Assembly: GCA_001574975.1 (NCBI GenBank)
Contig: KQ965770.1
Location: forward strand, 202,960-266,959
Reading direction: 5' to 3'
DNA: 64,000 nucleotides
Source of the DNA: Gonapodya prolifera JEL478
Taxonomy: Eukaryota; Monoblepharomycota; Monoblepharidomycetes; Monoblepharidales; Gonapodyaceae
In this document: piece after piece, positions 44,361-56,575 of the stretch
Numbering within the stretch: position 1 is the stretch's first letter
Layout: every line of letters begins with the position of its first letter
Made by a program: the position numbers and the translations under genes
Notes under the pieces: generated by a model
The model's database searches: none
What the model was told of the DNA's origin: nothing
What the model saw: only the letters and a program-made list of their open reading frames with translations

Positions 44361-47300
44361 TCATTGCTTCGGGGGTTGCGTGCTCGATCTTACAATTACA
44401 GGTACTGAAACATAAGTCTGTCCCCCCGAAGGTACAGTTTGGGGCGGGGAACTCGTATGCAAAGCATCAGCGACACTCCGCAGTGGTGCTGTTTGCCCGA
44501 CGATAGCATCAATCCCCGGTCCATGCGAAAGTGTTCGCCCATGCTGTTGGTTTGTATCACGTTGACCAAAAGTGGTTCGGGGAGGGGCAATGGGGGTTGA
44601 TGATGAGGGACCTGCTGTGACAGCGGAAGCTGCAACTGGGGAGGCATGTGGTGCGGTGGGAGGTGGCGGAGTTTGAGCCGGGACGGGTGACGTATGGGAA
44701 GGATTTGATGGAGCGGTGATAGGGGAGGAGGCGACAACTCCCCCTGTTGCAGCTGGTGCTGTGTGCGGTGCTGGCTGGAGTGAAGTAGTAGGGTTTGGTT
44801 TGTTGCCCGGTAATGGTGCCAAACTAGCTCCGGAAGGGACGCTTTGGGACGGTATTGTGGTCGCCGGATTTATGCCTTGGGTTGCATTTGCTCGTACAGG
44901 TGCTCCTGTCTGGGGTAGCACCACTGGCGGCGTTGATGTTATGAGAACGGGCGTATTCGGCGATGGAACGAAGGGGATGGTCTGAGGTCCTGGTTTGGGT
45001 GCGCTAGGAACATTACAACCTGGTGCTACAGAGAGACCAGGTCCGACGGCGCTGACCGTGAGCGCAGTTGGCTGGGAGATTTGGTTCGGGGTGAGAGTTA
45101 CGTTCTTGGAAGGAACGGCTGGAGGGATTTCAGGTGCTCCACTTGGATCAACAAGAGGAGATTGGCTGATGGGGGTCCGAGGAACACCTGGTACATTCAT
45201 AGGACGACCAGTTTCGACTGATGTGCCAATATTGGGGAGAGCGCGAGGCTGTTCATCCGCTGAAGGCACTGTATGGGCGTTATGAAGAGTGTGCGCGACT
45301 GAGCTGCTCGAGCTTGCTCGTGACATCTGCGGTGGTTCCCACTCAGTTCGTACAGAGATCCCGTCAGCTTCGTACACCGGGGACACCGGTAAAGAGGTTC
45401 GATCTGGTGTCGAATTCCCAGAGTCCGACTTCTGCCGTGCCGGCACGGGGCGGCGGAGACTGGGTTGATGAACTACAACATCGTTGGGTGTTGGCAAGTG
45501 GGCATTTGTTGGACTCTCGAGGTTGCTGGAGCCGCTCGACGTAAGAGTCGAATCAGCGTGGTGCACACTCTGAAGAGTAACTGTGTGCGTGCGCTGTAAA
45601 CTTGCGTGCCTTGGCGGGACCGTGTAAGATGGAAGCATCAGCATATCACCACGTGGGAAGAGATCACTGCTCCAGCGCATGGCATCTTCTAAGATTGCGC
45701 AATCAACTTTAAACAGATCGGCAAGAGCTTGCGCCGACTCCGCGGCTGGTCGAGGAGTTTTCGCGAGTTGTTGCAGAAGAGGGAATGGCGATTGCTGCTG
45801 TTGAGTCTCACGGAACATCACCGGAGCAAAAACGGTTGCAACTGAGGCTTGATTCATGCGGTTTTGGTTCGAAGGATCCGCAACTCTGTCATCAACACCA
45901 GTAAAGTTACATTCGAGTGTCACAACCGCAGTCGCAGATTACCCACCGGTTCATATGGTCTATGACCGCGGCGAGCGTCTCACGGTGAGCTGGATTGATA
46001 CTATTCACGTACTCTTTCAATTTTGCCAGCCGCACACCAGGATCTGCCAACCCTGAAAAGCACTAATAATTACGAGATAATTCGTTTTAAAGTACGGAGT
46101 AACGCACTTGCAATATCCATCCTTTCTTTTTCTGATGCAGGGAAAAGAGGAACGGGAAGCTCGCGAAGGTACATTTTCAGCATCCCAGCAACACAATTGA
46201 TGTCCTCTGCCTCTGGAACACTCGGGTTATCCAAATCAATGGTCTCATCGTGCTCAAATTTAGCGCGGAGAGCATTCAAATTGACATTTGACGCGGGAAT
46301 TCGATAGATACCCTCCTTGTCAAGACCTGGCGACATGTTACGTTCGAGGGATTCTCACCGACGAGGGTCGAAAATGACTCACCTCGCCGCTCCACAGCGT
46401 TAATACATTTTTCCACAATCAAAGGTATCCTCCTCCCACGTGCAATTGCACGCTCGAGTTCCACGCCAAACACCATGTCTACGAGGATCAGAAGGTGAGA
46501 TCCCATCACCACAAAACATCGCCAGAGCACCCACCCTTGACCTCGCTTCCATCTTTTATGTACGTCACCTTCTCCGGGCCCTTCCATGCCTCCCTCATAT
46601 CCAAGGAGTAATTCCGCACGTCCACCTCCACTGCGTTTGCCTGAGTCAATGTCTCCATCGCAATTCGGAACTCTGCTGATACCCCTGCCATTTTCTCAGC
46701 AATAGACTGGGTTGAGTTCGCGTAGTGATTCAAGGCCTCGGTCACCCGAAGAAGTCGATTGCGCTCCAAGTCCTCAAATTCCTTTGTTGTTCAGAATATC
46801 GTGAACCATTCCTCAGCCGCAATCCAACATCACAACGTACCCGCATTCCCAGTGTGACTGCGCGTTCCATCTCCACCCTCGCGTCTTCCACCGACGTGAC
46901 CGTGTTACGGTACGCAACATCCGCCTTCTCCATGTCTTCTCGGGATTTGTAGGTCCTGTTCGCACTGTCCCCTCGCTCCTGTGGTGATAAGGCGTCCCGG
47001 TTCTGCAGTTGAGACTGATAAACATGTGACTTGTTGTCGTACTGGGAGCGTGCCTGGGTTTAAAGTTTCAGGTGATCAGGTAAGCGTTTGGTAAGGGCGG
47101 GTGACGGCTCAAGAGCTGACCTTCATCATTTGCGCATACCGCTCTTCATATCTCAAGGCGCGAAACGGTTAGACGAACGCCAGGGGAAGGGAATAGCCCA
47201 CTCAACCACATACTGAGTTCGATATTGCTTTATAGTCGACCGAATCCGAAACATCCGCTCCCTCTGCTGAGTCCGAAACTCTTCTAGCGATGGGAGAATC

Positions 47301-47913
47301 AGGCTGTCGATTGTTGCCGCAAGGTTCGAGTGCTCCTTCGCCAGTCCCGCCGCGCTTTCGCGGAACTTCACCCAAACCGTCGAGAGCACGAAATTGTCCG
47401 CATTCCTTGAATTCGAGTGAAACACAGTAAGCGAGAACGCATGTGAAGTAACTTCCACAGCCCTTTCTCACCCAATCGGGAAGTTCTCATTCGGATCCTG
47501 TCCATTTGATTTCCGCGATACCGCCTCCTTTCGCAAGGTATCCCGCATCCTATTGAGCGACTTTCCGTACTCCAAAGTCACCTTAGAGCTTCATAGTGGC
47601 ATGAGCCCAAATTCACCACGCAATGGGGGTGGGGGGGAAACAAGAGGAGTTTCCCAAACGGGAGGGCTTGAGCTTGGTACGATCACACCTTGGCGCAGAG
47701 AGAGACCACTCACAGCTGCGAAAAGAAGGACACCATCTCCTCGATCTCCGACTCGCCGCGCGACGTGACTGCCTTGAGCCGGCCATAGGATCCGTTATTC
47801 CATCTCTACGAGCGACGAACAGTTCCATTCACGCATATGGAGAGTCCCAGTCAGGAAAACGTGTTCTCCACGGAGCAGGCAAGGCGCATCCACATTACCG
47901 TGCTATTGAACAT
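44361..47913 (-). CDS. F-BAR and RhoGAP domain protein (Rgd1-like), 950 aa
   Basis: Eleven exons (47899-47913, 47714-47805, 47472-47588, 47214-47405, 47121-47151, 46841-47053, 46535-46781, 46383-46478, 46108-46326, 45947-46052, 44361-45885) join in one frame; the 15-nt first exon is the least certain. Residues about 5-330 form a helical F-BAR domain (EIEEMVSFFSQLSKVTLEYGKSL, VKFRESAAGLAKEHS, VEDARVEMERA). The RhoGAP domain follows: FGVELERA, IPLIVEKCINAVERR, GLDKEGIYRI with the arginine finger, MLKMYLRELPVPLF and MNQASVATVFAPV. A Pro/Ser/Thr-rich tail of about 440 residues completes it. It should bend or bind membrane and turn off Rho-type GTPases at sites of polar growth. The tail is far longer than in yeast Rgd1 and may be a phosphorylation or SH3 target. 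Confidence 0.9.
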
Positions 47914-48034
47914 TGGTTGAGTTGGATTGGCCAGGTGGTCGGTAAAAACATCCGGAGAGCTTCAAGCATCGCACCGCCACCCCATCCACGCTCACTGTGA
48001 CATAAAGATTGTATGGATGCCCCACGAGTAAAAT

Positions 48035-50050
48035 CTACAAGCGGCTGACTACTATTTTCTTCGACTCGATCGCAGACACCTCGCTGTCATTCAGGCCCAA
48101 CCAGCTCTTCAAGACGGGCTTGGTGTCGCGCCCAGTGACTGGAGCCGGTCTAATTGGCATGTGCTGAGAGCGGCTGAAGCGAGGCGCGGGGCGGGGCTCC
48201 CACTGCAGCGATGGGCACACGTTAGACGGGGCACGTGAGGTCACACATCCCAGAATACACTCACGTGCTCCGCCTTGCTACCGTCGGTTCCTTCCCTCTT
48301 ACCCAGAAGCTGTCGCTGGGCAGCGTGGCTGTAGAGCGGGTCACTCCGTCCATTGCCTCCCTTACCGGCTATGGGCAAGATCTCCTCCAACTCAAACACG
48401 GGCACAGTGCACGCATCCTGCCCGTCAAAGATCTTCTCCCACTCGTCGCGAGTCTTGGTGAGGAACAGACCTGTGAACAGGCGCTTGGTCGATGGCCAGG
48501 CCTTGCGGTCGTTCTGCGTCTTCTCGAGTTTGGCGCGCTGCTCAGCGGGGAGGCCGAGCAGTTTGAGAAGGATGGAGTAGAATTGTGGTTCGATGGCTTG
48601 TACGGACATGAACTTTCCTGGAAGCGGGTGAACCTTTGAGCAACCTGGCTTACGACACCAGTACACAGGGAGTAACCCACCATCCATAGTCTCGTACGAT
48701 GTGCTGTAAGGAGCACCATGGTCCAGCATGTTGGTTCCACGGGGTCCCCACATGCCGTTGAAGCTTTCGTAGGCACGAAAGAGTTGTTAGCATGACTATG
48801 CGTGCTCTGCTGGAGAGGTTGGACTAACCGTGCCTGGTAGAGGAACGTCGCGACGTACGCTGCTCCATCGCACTGTTCCACATTCGGTCAGTAACATGTC
48901 GTTCGTGGAGTGAGAGAGTACGTGTCGACCCACCATGGCGCAATCAATGACTTGTCCCTTTCCAGAGCCGCTCTTCTTGTTGTCGCGCTCGAACAACGCC
49001 ATCGTGATTCCAAGAGCCAGCATCATACCACCACCTAGGGGGGTGAGTGGAAGCGGCGGACGTTGTTGAGAGTGGAGTTGCCGTGTACCGCACCACTTTC
49101 GACATACCGGCGAAGTCTCCCATGAGGTTAATCGGAGCCGCAGGGGGTCCAGCGGGGTGTCCAAGAGCGGACAGCAGTCCAGAGGTCGCGACGTAGTTGG
49201 CGTCGTGGCCGGCCATGTTGGCGTACTTTCCTGCATATTGGGATGTTATGAGTGGGTGTGGGCCAACTCCGTGGAGGGAGCAGGAGGGGCAAGACTCACC
49301 CTCTTGTCCGAAACCGGTCTTTTATATCGTCATGCGAAGGGTAAGTGCGGGTGGGGTGGTAGAAGGGTGTAATGAGGACTCACCATTCGGCCTTTTGGAT
49401 AAACATTGAGTTGTGAGACCGACCGCGAGACACTACCAAAAGGGTCGTGACTCTCTCACCGTAAATAATGTTGGGGTTTCTTTTGAAAACCACGTCCGGT
49501 CCGAGTCCCAGGCGTTCCTAGTAGAAGCACACTTCCTGTCAAACGCATCTCTTGAAAGGACACAAAGTTCACAGCACACAAACCATCACTCCAGGCCGGT
49601 ATGGCTCGATGATGACGTCCGCCTTCTCGCAAAGGCGAAGGACAAGCTCCACGCCTTCGGGCTTCTTCAAATCGACCTCAATGGACTTCTTACCCCTGAA
49701 AGTGTGACGTGACGAAGCCTCGCATGAGTCTCCCAGCACCCAACATCCCGAAAACGTGTCTTCGTGTTTACATACCTCTGCATGCTCGGTCCTGGCTGGT
49801 TCCCAATGCGCTCCACACGAACGACTTCCGCGCCGACTGTTGCCAAAGCAGAGGATCAGACTTCGCACGAGGACAGATGGCAAGCGGATGTCAACATACA
49901 GTCAGCAAGAACCATGCCACAGAATGGCCCGGGCTTTAGGTAGGAAGATGGGTCAGTGTGGGTTGAACAAGCTTCCGATCGGAACATGAGCCAACTCACG
50001 CCGATTCCAGCCACTTCCACGACTTTAATTCCTTCAAGGGGAGCGGGCAT
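48035..50050 (-). CDS. Alpha-methylacyl-CoA racemase (family III CoA-transferase fold), about 405 aa, PTS1 SRL
   Basis: About a dozen small exons on the minus strand from ATG 50050 to TAG 48035, for example 50000-50050, 49900-49933, 49776-49836. Motifs: [61 protein letters not shown] with the catalytic histidine, and GQVIDCAM with the catalytic aspartate (counterparts of His126/Asp156 in the mycobacterial enzyme). Also AIEPQFY and a C-terminal SRL, a peroxisomal targeting signal. It interconverts (2R)- and (2S)-2-methylacyl-CoA so that branched fatty acids and sterol side chains can enter beta-oxidation. A short intron with GTGGGT donor inside the DG-KFMSV region keeps the frame open but is removed because it restores the family sequence. 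Length is slightly above the human enzyme (382). Confidence 0.9.
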
Positions 50051-50345
50051 AGGTCGGCAGTAGACAAAGATGGAAGTGAGTTTCAAGCGGTGTGGAGAAC
50101 GGTGAGTCGGAAATCCGGACCGAAGACTTTGGTCGAGGCTAAACTCTTTGGGGCAGAATTTCGCGAACGACCCAATTCACTGTGACACTGTTTCAGGAAA
50201 CTGCTTCTGAAAATCTATCGAATTCTGGAATTCCACAGCAGAAAGTCCCCTATCGTTAAAAATCGATGTGTTGGTGTGTCATGCGTCCACAGTGACCAAA
50301 GCCTGCCCCCATTTCATGGAATTCTGCTGCAACGCCCTGGCCCAT
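50051..50345. other. Intergenic
   Basis: About 300 bp between the racemase start (-) and the second F-box locus (+). It probably holds both promoters. No TATA box recognised. Confidence 0.4.
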
Positions 50346-51322
50346 CACGACGGAGTCACTCCCGCCAGAAGTCCTGACCCGCATTCTCCGTTTTCTGCCT
50401 CCACAAACGCTCATCGGACGCGTTCCCCGTGTTTCGCGCATCCTCCGACGTGCCGCTGCTGATGCCGTTCCTGGCTGCCGCAACGGCGAGGTGGCCATCA
50501 CATGCACCCTGCACTTTGACAGTGATGTGGGCAATCCTGCCGAAAGCCAGGTCGTGCCATCGAAACAGAGCTTTCTTCCCATCCACTAGAGTGGCAGCAC
50601 GATATGGGCGGCGTTCTCAGGCTTGGTGCAACTCCCTCTCCATGAAACGGCACAAATGGCGGACTTGACGGCCACGGTGCAGCGCTACGAGGCACTGGCG
50701 AGGGATCGCATTCTCGGCGAGATTTATCGATCTTTGTACCCTCAGCCTGCTGCAACGGAGCACAACAACGCGGGTCGATTCGAACTCATCTTCACCAAAG
50801 TGGATCTATGGTTCGGAAAGCCCCAGGAACGGGACCCGACGATCCCCTGCACCACGTAATACTTAACGCTATTCTTCTCGTCCGCACACTCGCCATTCGC
50901 ACATCGAAATCATCGGAAATGTGGCAGACCCCTTGCTGCGGAACCTCCCTGCCGCAGACTGGAGCATGCCATCGGTCACGCACCTGACCATGGGGTCGGA
51001 CGGCACAAACGACCCCGAGCTCTTTGGCAAGAACCTCGCCCATCAACTGGCGATCTTTCCCAACGCGACCCACCTCACGGGCGCTGTTGTACCCTACCGC
51101 GCCACCGCAAACTATCTGGTTCGACACGTGCCTGAAGCCCGCCGCCGCAAGGTGGTCTCGCTGACCTCATGGGCCATTTTGGAAACGACGCTCAATGGCT
51201 GGAAGTTCATCCGATGCTGCTCCCCGATCGCCTTCCCGCTATCAGATGCACAGTTTGCATGCGTCGGTGAGTTCCGCGTCAGGAGATTTGGCCGTTCCCC
51301 TTTCGTGTCGGACGGTCGGTGA
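50346..51322 (+). CDS. F-box-like protein locus (exon structure unresolved)
   Basis: Plus strand. At about 50350-50590 the frame gives ESLPPEVLTRILRFLPPQTLIGRVPRVSRILR, a good F-box, continuing to a stop at about 50588. Two further open pieces follow in other frames: 50657-50860 (MADLTATVQRYEALARD...FTKVDLWFG) and about 50895-51322 (VADPLLRNLPAADWSMPSVTHLTM, THLTGAVVPYRAT), the latter with LRR-like HLTx spacing. They are likely exons of one F-box/LRR-type protein, but I could not find splice pairs that join all three, so damage is possible. No start codon precedes the F-box in frame, so a first exon is missing. Confidence 0.45.
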
Positions 51323-51564
51323 GACGGGTCGAGCGCAAAGCAGCTGCAGAACACCTTGTCACATATTGCAGGGAAACGACAATACTCGAGTCAGGAATCT
51401 GCCAAACCTTTGATCAAACACATTGAGGCGCATTGAAATGAACAAGAAAACTCCACAATGATTTCGGTATGGAAACGACGTATATTGAAAGATCGAAGTT
51501 GCAAATACAAACGCGAATATCCCATCGCAAAACATGATAGACCACCCCCATCATCCGCTTCCCC

Positions 51565-54074
51565 TCACATACTCCAACCACCTCGCAATCCTGTCCACTT
51601 CCACCCCTCATGCCGCTCACCCTCCACCATCACATCTTCCTCCCTCACATTCGAATTCCCCGTTACCATCGTTGCAACCTTGGCCCAGAACTCCCTGCGG
51701 TCTTGTTCCGTCGGCCCAGCGTAAACCTGCTTTGACCGCAATTCCAGTGGTGGCTCCCTTGTCACCCTTGTCCCGCTGGGCCCGATCTCCACCAGCTCTT
51801 CTGGATCCACGTACACGGCGACAACCTCGTCCCGCAGCTGGTCCCGACTCACGGTGTCCCCTGCCCGTCGAAGGAACATTAACACTCGTTGCGTTGTGTC
51901 TCCGGCGACTCGGTTCATCCTCGCCCGCCGAGACTGAAGGCGGGCAAGATAGGTCCCACCGGCAAGAAGCGACGCCCCGACGAGGACGGTAGGCGCAAGG
52001 TACAAACCCACAGCGCGGCGGATAGTGCACGACCACGGACGGAGAGGAGAGAGCGTGCTGGTGAATGGCTGGTCCGGGTGACTTGTATGAAGCGAGAGAT
52101 CGGCAAATGGATCCGGCTTTTCACCCTTCTGCGCGCCCTTAGGCTTCTTCCCATATGCCACCCGCTCCACCGCCTCGTTCCATAGCTGCACGAATTCCTC
52201 GCCTCTGGGCGCCCTCTTGCCTCCTGTCACCACCTTTGCTCGAACATGGTCCCTCGTCGTCCTCAGTGGAACCCCGGTAAGTCTGGTCCTTGTCACAGCC
52301 GGCTTTCCTCCACTCTGCTCCCATTCCTCCACCATCACCTCGACTGTGTCCGACGGGAGATCGCCGCACCCCGCCCGCCCCACAAGCTCCCTAACCGACT
52401 CAAGTATCCGTCCCGCGAGCGCCTGCACCGCGGCTTCCCGCTCCGCAGCTTCAATCTGGGCGCGGGAATCGAACACACAAGACGGCTGGTTGAGAGGGAA
52501 CGGAAGGTATGGTGCAATGGGGGTAAGCAGGGATGGGTGCGAGAGGTAATATCCTTTGTCGCAGGACGCGACCCGGCCTTGGGCACACGCTGCATGTGCA
52601 GGACAGGGAAGAGACCAAGGAAGCACCCGGGAAAGAGGGTTCCAGGCGGCCGACTCCCACAGGGATCCTGGCACTTCCAAGGGTGGGGGTTCGATGTCAG
52701 TGTTTGGTGGAGTGGAGTTGTAGCCGATGAGAACGGTGGAATGGTAGTGAACGAGGAGCCCGCAGCATATTGCTGCGAGTAGGAGGACGGAGGCGGAGAA
52801 GAGGAGGTCGAGGATAGAGGAAAAGGACGAGCCGGCGGGATGAAGGGAGGAGCGATTCGCGACGGGTGGAGCGGGGGCGGAAGCAACGAGTATCGGCTTC
52901 TTTGGCTCCTCTGGTTTGGGACGAATCGGTCGTTGACGGACCTCAGGTGGCCCCGAGGTGGATGCAGACACAATGGGAGGAGGATGCGAGGAAGTAGGCT
53001 GAGGTTGAGACGGAATGGAGGTCTTGTTTTTCCGAGGCCACTGCAAGGAACCTGCAGCTGTCGCAATCATGCCTTCTACGGTTGCTGGACCAGACGAGGG
53101 CATGGATGCAGTCGCCACCGGCTCTGAGGCCTGCTGGGATGCGGAAGGTCGCGTATGCGGTAAAGAGGGCCTAGGAGCGATCGGGGCGTCGTCAATCTGG
53201 GGTGCAGAGTTCCCAGAAGACGATCCTGCAACGGTGGCGCGGCGTTTTGTCGATTTGGAGCGCGCCCGACCAGGTGTTCGTGCTCTCCCCCTGGGCGGTG
53301 GCATGGGCTCAGGAACAGCGGCAGGGGCGGAGGAAGAGGAACCGTTGGGTTCCTCGAGAGTGCTTGGAGCGCGTGAGCGTCGTCTGGTTCGATCAGGAGA
53401 ACCACCCTCGATCGAAGGCGCGGCAGAGGAGGAGGAAGCAATGGTGCGTCGGCGACGAGTGGGAGTGGTAGGCGCGGAGGATGTCGCCTCAGGCGATTGG
53501 AAGGGGTTGTCGGAGCTGAAAACGGAGAACGGTTAGAACAAGAAATGAATCGAAAAGCGCTCCATCGCGTCCAGTTCGACTGTGAAGAGAGAAATCTCCC
53601 CGTGGTGCAAAAGGCAAGAGCTACTTTACAGCTAACGCCAGATTGACACGGGTTTGTCCACGAGGGAATCCATCGCGTGGTGAACAGAAGTTCTGTCCTC
53701 CGTACTCACCTAAAATTGGACGGCTCCCTCCTCCTACCAGCCCTGCTCCCACCAGCCACGCGCTCTCGTCCCCTTCGCCCCTCTCCATCGCCCTCGGAGG
53801 CGTCCGTGAAGTTTGGCGGCGTGACAGGCGCCACGGGGATCGATGCTGCTCTCTTGAGCTCCTCCTTCTTGGGCGTGATGTGGTCGTTAAACAGCCGCAC
53901 GTATGCGTCCTTCTTCTGCGCCGTCGGCGGGATTTGCACGTTGTTTTTCGTCAGGATCGATTTGAGACTCGTGACGGTCAGCGAGGACGGGTCAAAGTCG
54001 TCGGCGAGGTACGTGGCCATCGCTTCGGCGTCGACCGACTTTGATGGCGAGCGGTACCTTCGTGGCGCGGCCAT
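51565..54074 (-). CDS. SRC1: Src1/Heh1/Man1-type inner nuclear membrane protein, 771 aa
   Basis: Two exons (53710-54074, 51565-53515), phases consistent. Residues about 26-66 form a HeH/LEM-like helix-extension-helix domain (DFDPSSLTVTSLKSILTKNN, AYVRLFNDH). A long basic, Ser/Pro-rich linker follows with NLS-like SKSTKRR. Transmembrane helix 1 is at about 355-379 (LLFSASVLLLAAICCGLLV), the luminal part contains CAQGRVASCDKGYY, and helix 2 is at about 625-648. The Man1-Src1 C-terminal domain has DTTQRVLMFLRRAG, VYVDPEELVEI and FWAKVATMV. This is the full architecture of fungal Heh1/Src1, which tethers chromatin and telomeres to the inner nuclear membrane. Confidence 0.92.
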
Positions 54075-54842
54075 CGGACGACGGCGTGGGCGAATCGAAG
54101 TGGATTTTATTTGGAAAATTTGGCGTGGCGTATTTTTGGTACAGCCGCAAGGGCAGCTCAGCACTTCAACATTCAGCCACCCATCACATGTCATTCAGCG
54201 CGACAGACCATCCATTATCATGTCAAAACTTTCTTTGAAATAAAACTTATGAAGCTAGAAAACCGAAACTCCTGTTACATAACAAGGGCCTATCCGTCGT
54301 CCAAAAACTTCTCGTGTTTGGTCGGTCCGCGACCTCAGCCTGAGGAAGGGCTGACCACATTTTCTTTATGCATTTGGCGAGATGGTGTTTCTTCAGCAGA
54401 GAAGGTTAGACGTTCGGGTGTATGGCGGTCGCATACGCGTTCTCAAAGTCGGCGCATGTCCCTCCTTCCAAAGGTGTAGTCCAGCTCACGTGAATAAATA
54501 GATGGTTCTCCACGCTATGAATATCACAAAGAAATCAAAACGGAAACGAAAGCCCCTTGCTGTTGTGAGCGATTTTTCGGCCAAAATCGGCCCACTTCTT
54601 CGTACATAGGAGCAGGTTACAAATACGAAAATCTTCATGACCAACTTCGATGTCCGCCACTCTCACGTTCAGCTCATCGAAGCCGTGGAGGATGGACGGG
54701 AGGCCGTGAAACGGCTGATCGATGCGGGTGCAGGTCCCTGATTATAAGCTGAAAAAAACGCTCAAGCCGCAGCGCTAACTCCGGCAGAAGCCTTGTACTT
54801 CTCAACCGCCTTGACTACCTTATGACTACCTCAGGCATGTAG
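54075..54842. other. Intergenic with a possible ankyrin-like exon at 54638-54737 (+)
   Basis: A short plus-strand frame MTNFDVRHSHVQLIEAVEDG-REAVKRLIDAGAG ends at a GTCCCT string and looks like one ankyrin-type helix pair, but no second repeat follows, so it may be a gene fragment. Otherwise AT-rich with nothing recognisable. Confidence 0.3.
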
Positions 54843-56160
54843 TCATATGCCAGCACCGAGTCCGAACGTATTCCTGACTGTCACAATGCGCCTGAACATG
54901 AGTCTGCCGACGTACATTTGGAACGAAGGCGCGGCCGTCATGTGCGTGAGGACGTCCCGCGAGCTGGAGGCCACGTAGTGGACGCGCGGAAGGCGGATCT
55001 CGTCGTACAGGAGGAACACGGACCCATGTTGCCCGTTCGTAAACCCGGGAATCTGATCGAGCAGGACATCGAGGACGGCGCAGTCCTCAATGGTCATGCC
55101 GTGGCCCTGCCCGAGTGAGGGGCGGATGCCGTGCCCGGCGTCGCCAACGAGGAAAACACGTCCCTGCAGATAACCGGGTCAACGTCATTTCACAATCTCT
55201 TGGAATATCCAAGTAAGTCTTACCTTGTGGAAAGTGGCCATATCTGGAAGATCCCACATGTGAATCGGTGTGATCCGCTTCGCATACCGAACCGCATTTG
55301 CGACGGAGTCGGGGGCACCCCACCCTTGCACAATATTCCCAAGCCGGTCCGACGCTTTCGGGAGATCTTTGTAAGGAAGCCAGTCCGCGTCTGGCTGCTG
55401 GCCATCGCTGGGATGCTTCAACTGCATCAACACCCACGCACCGGCGTTGTCCTGGTGCAGTGCACGGTGTAGGTGGCGTTTCCCGGAAGCGGATCCACGT
55501 AAATTGCGCGAGGGTTATCGAAACGAACGGTGTCGCGGTCGGGCCCACTTCCTTCCCAAGATCGAACACGCCAATGAACCTCGTGCCATGCCGAACTCGC
55601 GGTTTGGCGTCCGGGAACACCAGCCTCCTCACCACCGAGTTTACGCCGTCTGCGCCCACGAGGAAATCTGCCGTAACCTCGGATCCGTCCGCGAATGTCG
55701 CCGTCACCACTTTCTCGTCCTGCCGGATTCCCACAACTGTCTTCCCAAGCATCACGGGGATCCCTGCCTTCTCACACGCGTGCATCAAAATGCCATGGTA
55801 CGAGCTTCTCAGTATGGGAATTGCATTCTGTCCGCCCGGCCGTCGCGACTCGGTGTCGTGCCATATGGGGTCGGACCCGTCCATGAGGAAGAACGCGAAG
55901 CTCTTGGCGCTTCCCCCGCTATTAGCGACACCTTCGTCCAGCAATCCCAATTGCTCCAGCGCCAGCAGCGCGTTTTCATGCTCGACTGACCCCCCGACTT
56001 CCCAGAACGGGTATGTGTCGGAAGCGGAAGCGAGACCACCATCGCCGCTGTCGCTGCGTTTCTCGTAGATCGCGGCATCCATGCCGTGCTTCTTGAGAGC
56101 AAGCGCGGCGAGAGCTCAGCCGGATCCCCCGCCGACGATGATGGCGGTTGGTGGAGACAT
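54843..56160 (-). pseudogene. FAD-dependent monooxygenase (salicylate/zeaxanthin-epoxidase type), inactivated
   Basis: From ATG 56160 the minus strand reads MSPPTAIIVGGGSG, then an in-frame TGA exactly where the last glycine of the GxGxxG FAD fingerprint should be, then ALAALALKKHGMDAAIYEK. Further family motifs follow: YHGILMHACEKAGIPV, DFLVGADGVNSVVRR (the DG motif), DNPRAIYVDPLPGN, AGAWVLMQLKHP and, after a GTAAGA intron, GRVFLVGDAGHGIRPSLGQG (the GD motif). Besides the TGA, the frame shifts near 55525 and 55460. Group A flavin monooxygenases hydroxylate or epoxidise aromatic and terpenoid substrates. With three lesions this copy should be inactive unless the assembly is wrong. The DG and GD motifs themselves are well kept, so decay is recent. 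Confidence 0.8.
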
Positions 56161-56575
56161 GAGGGCTGAGGAGCGATTCCTAGTTTTGATGTGGCGGTGA
56201 AGGGTCGCGAGAACCTTTCCGTTCCCTCGGCGGAGACAAAAGGCGTGGGCAAAAATCGTCAAACTCGAGTAGCGGATTAGGAATGATGCCAAAGTGCAAG
56301 TGCATTCAACTCTGCAGGTTTTCAGGTGTGACCCATCCACCCGCATGCAGCGTAAGAAGAGGGAGACACGGGCGGCTTTACATCTCAGCTTCATCAACAG
56401 CTACGACTAGATAAATGAATAGAGCGTACGTCGGTAGCAGATCGAGTGATTCAAAGACTACTCTATGTACATCACAATTTCGGCAGAGGAGCGAGTGGGC
56501 GCCAGTCAGGTTTCCTGAGAGCATGGGTCTTGTAAGCACCAGGGACGCGATGCAAAGAAAGGCAAGAGAGGAGAT
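56161..56575. other. Intergenic
   Basis: About 415 bp between the monooxygenase start and the enoyl-CoA hydratase stop. No gene seen. Confidence 0.4.

Noticed and set aside
44716-45544. Plus-strand frames opposite the RhoGAP tail
   Set aside because: They are antisense shadows of the Pro/Ser-rich coding exon.
54843-56160. TGA as selenocysteine or as a reassigned codon
   Set aside because: The position should be glycine, other genes end normally in TGA, and no SECIS-like element was noticed; damage is simpler.
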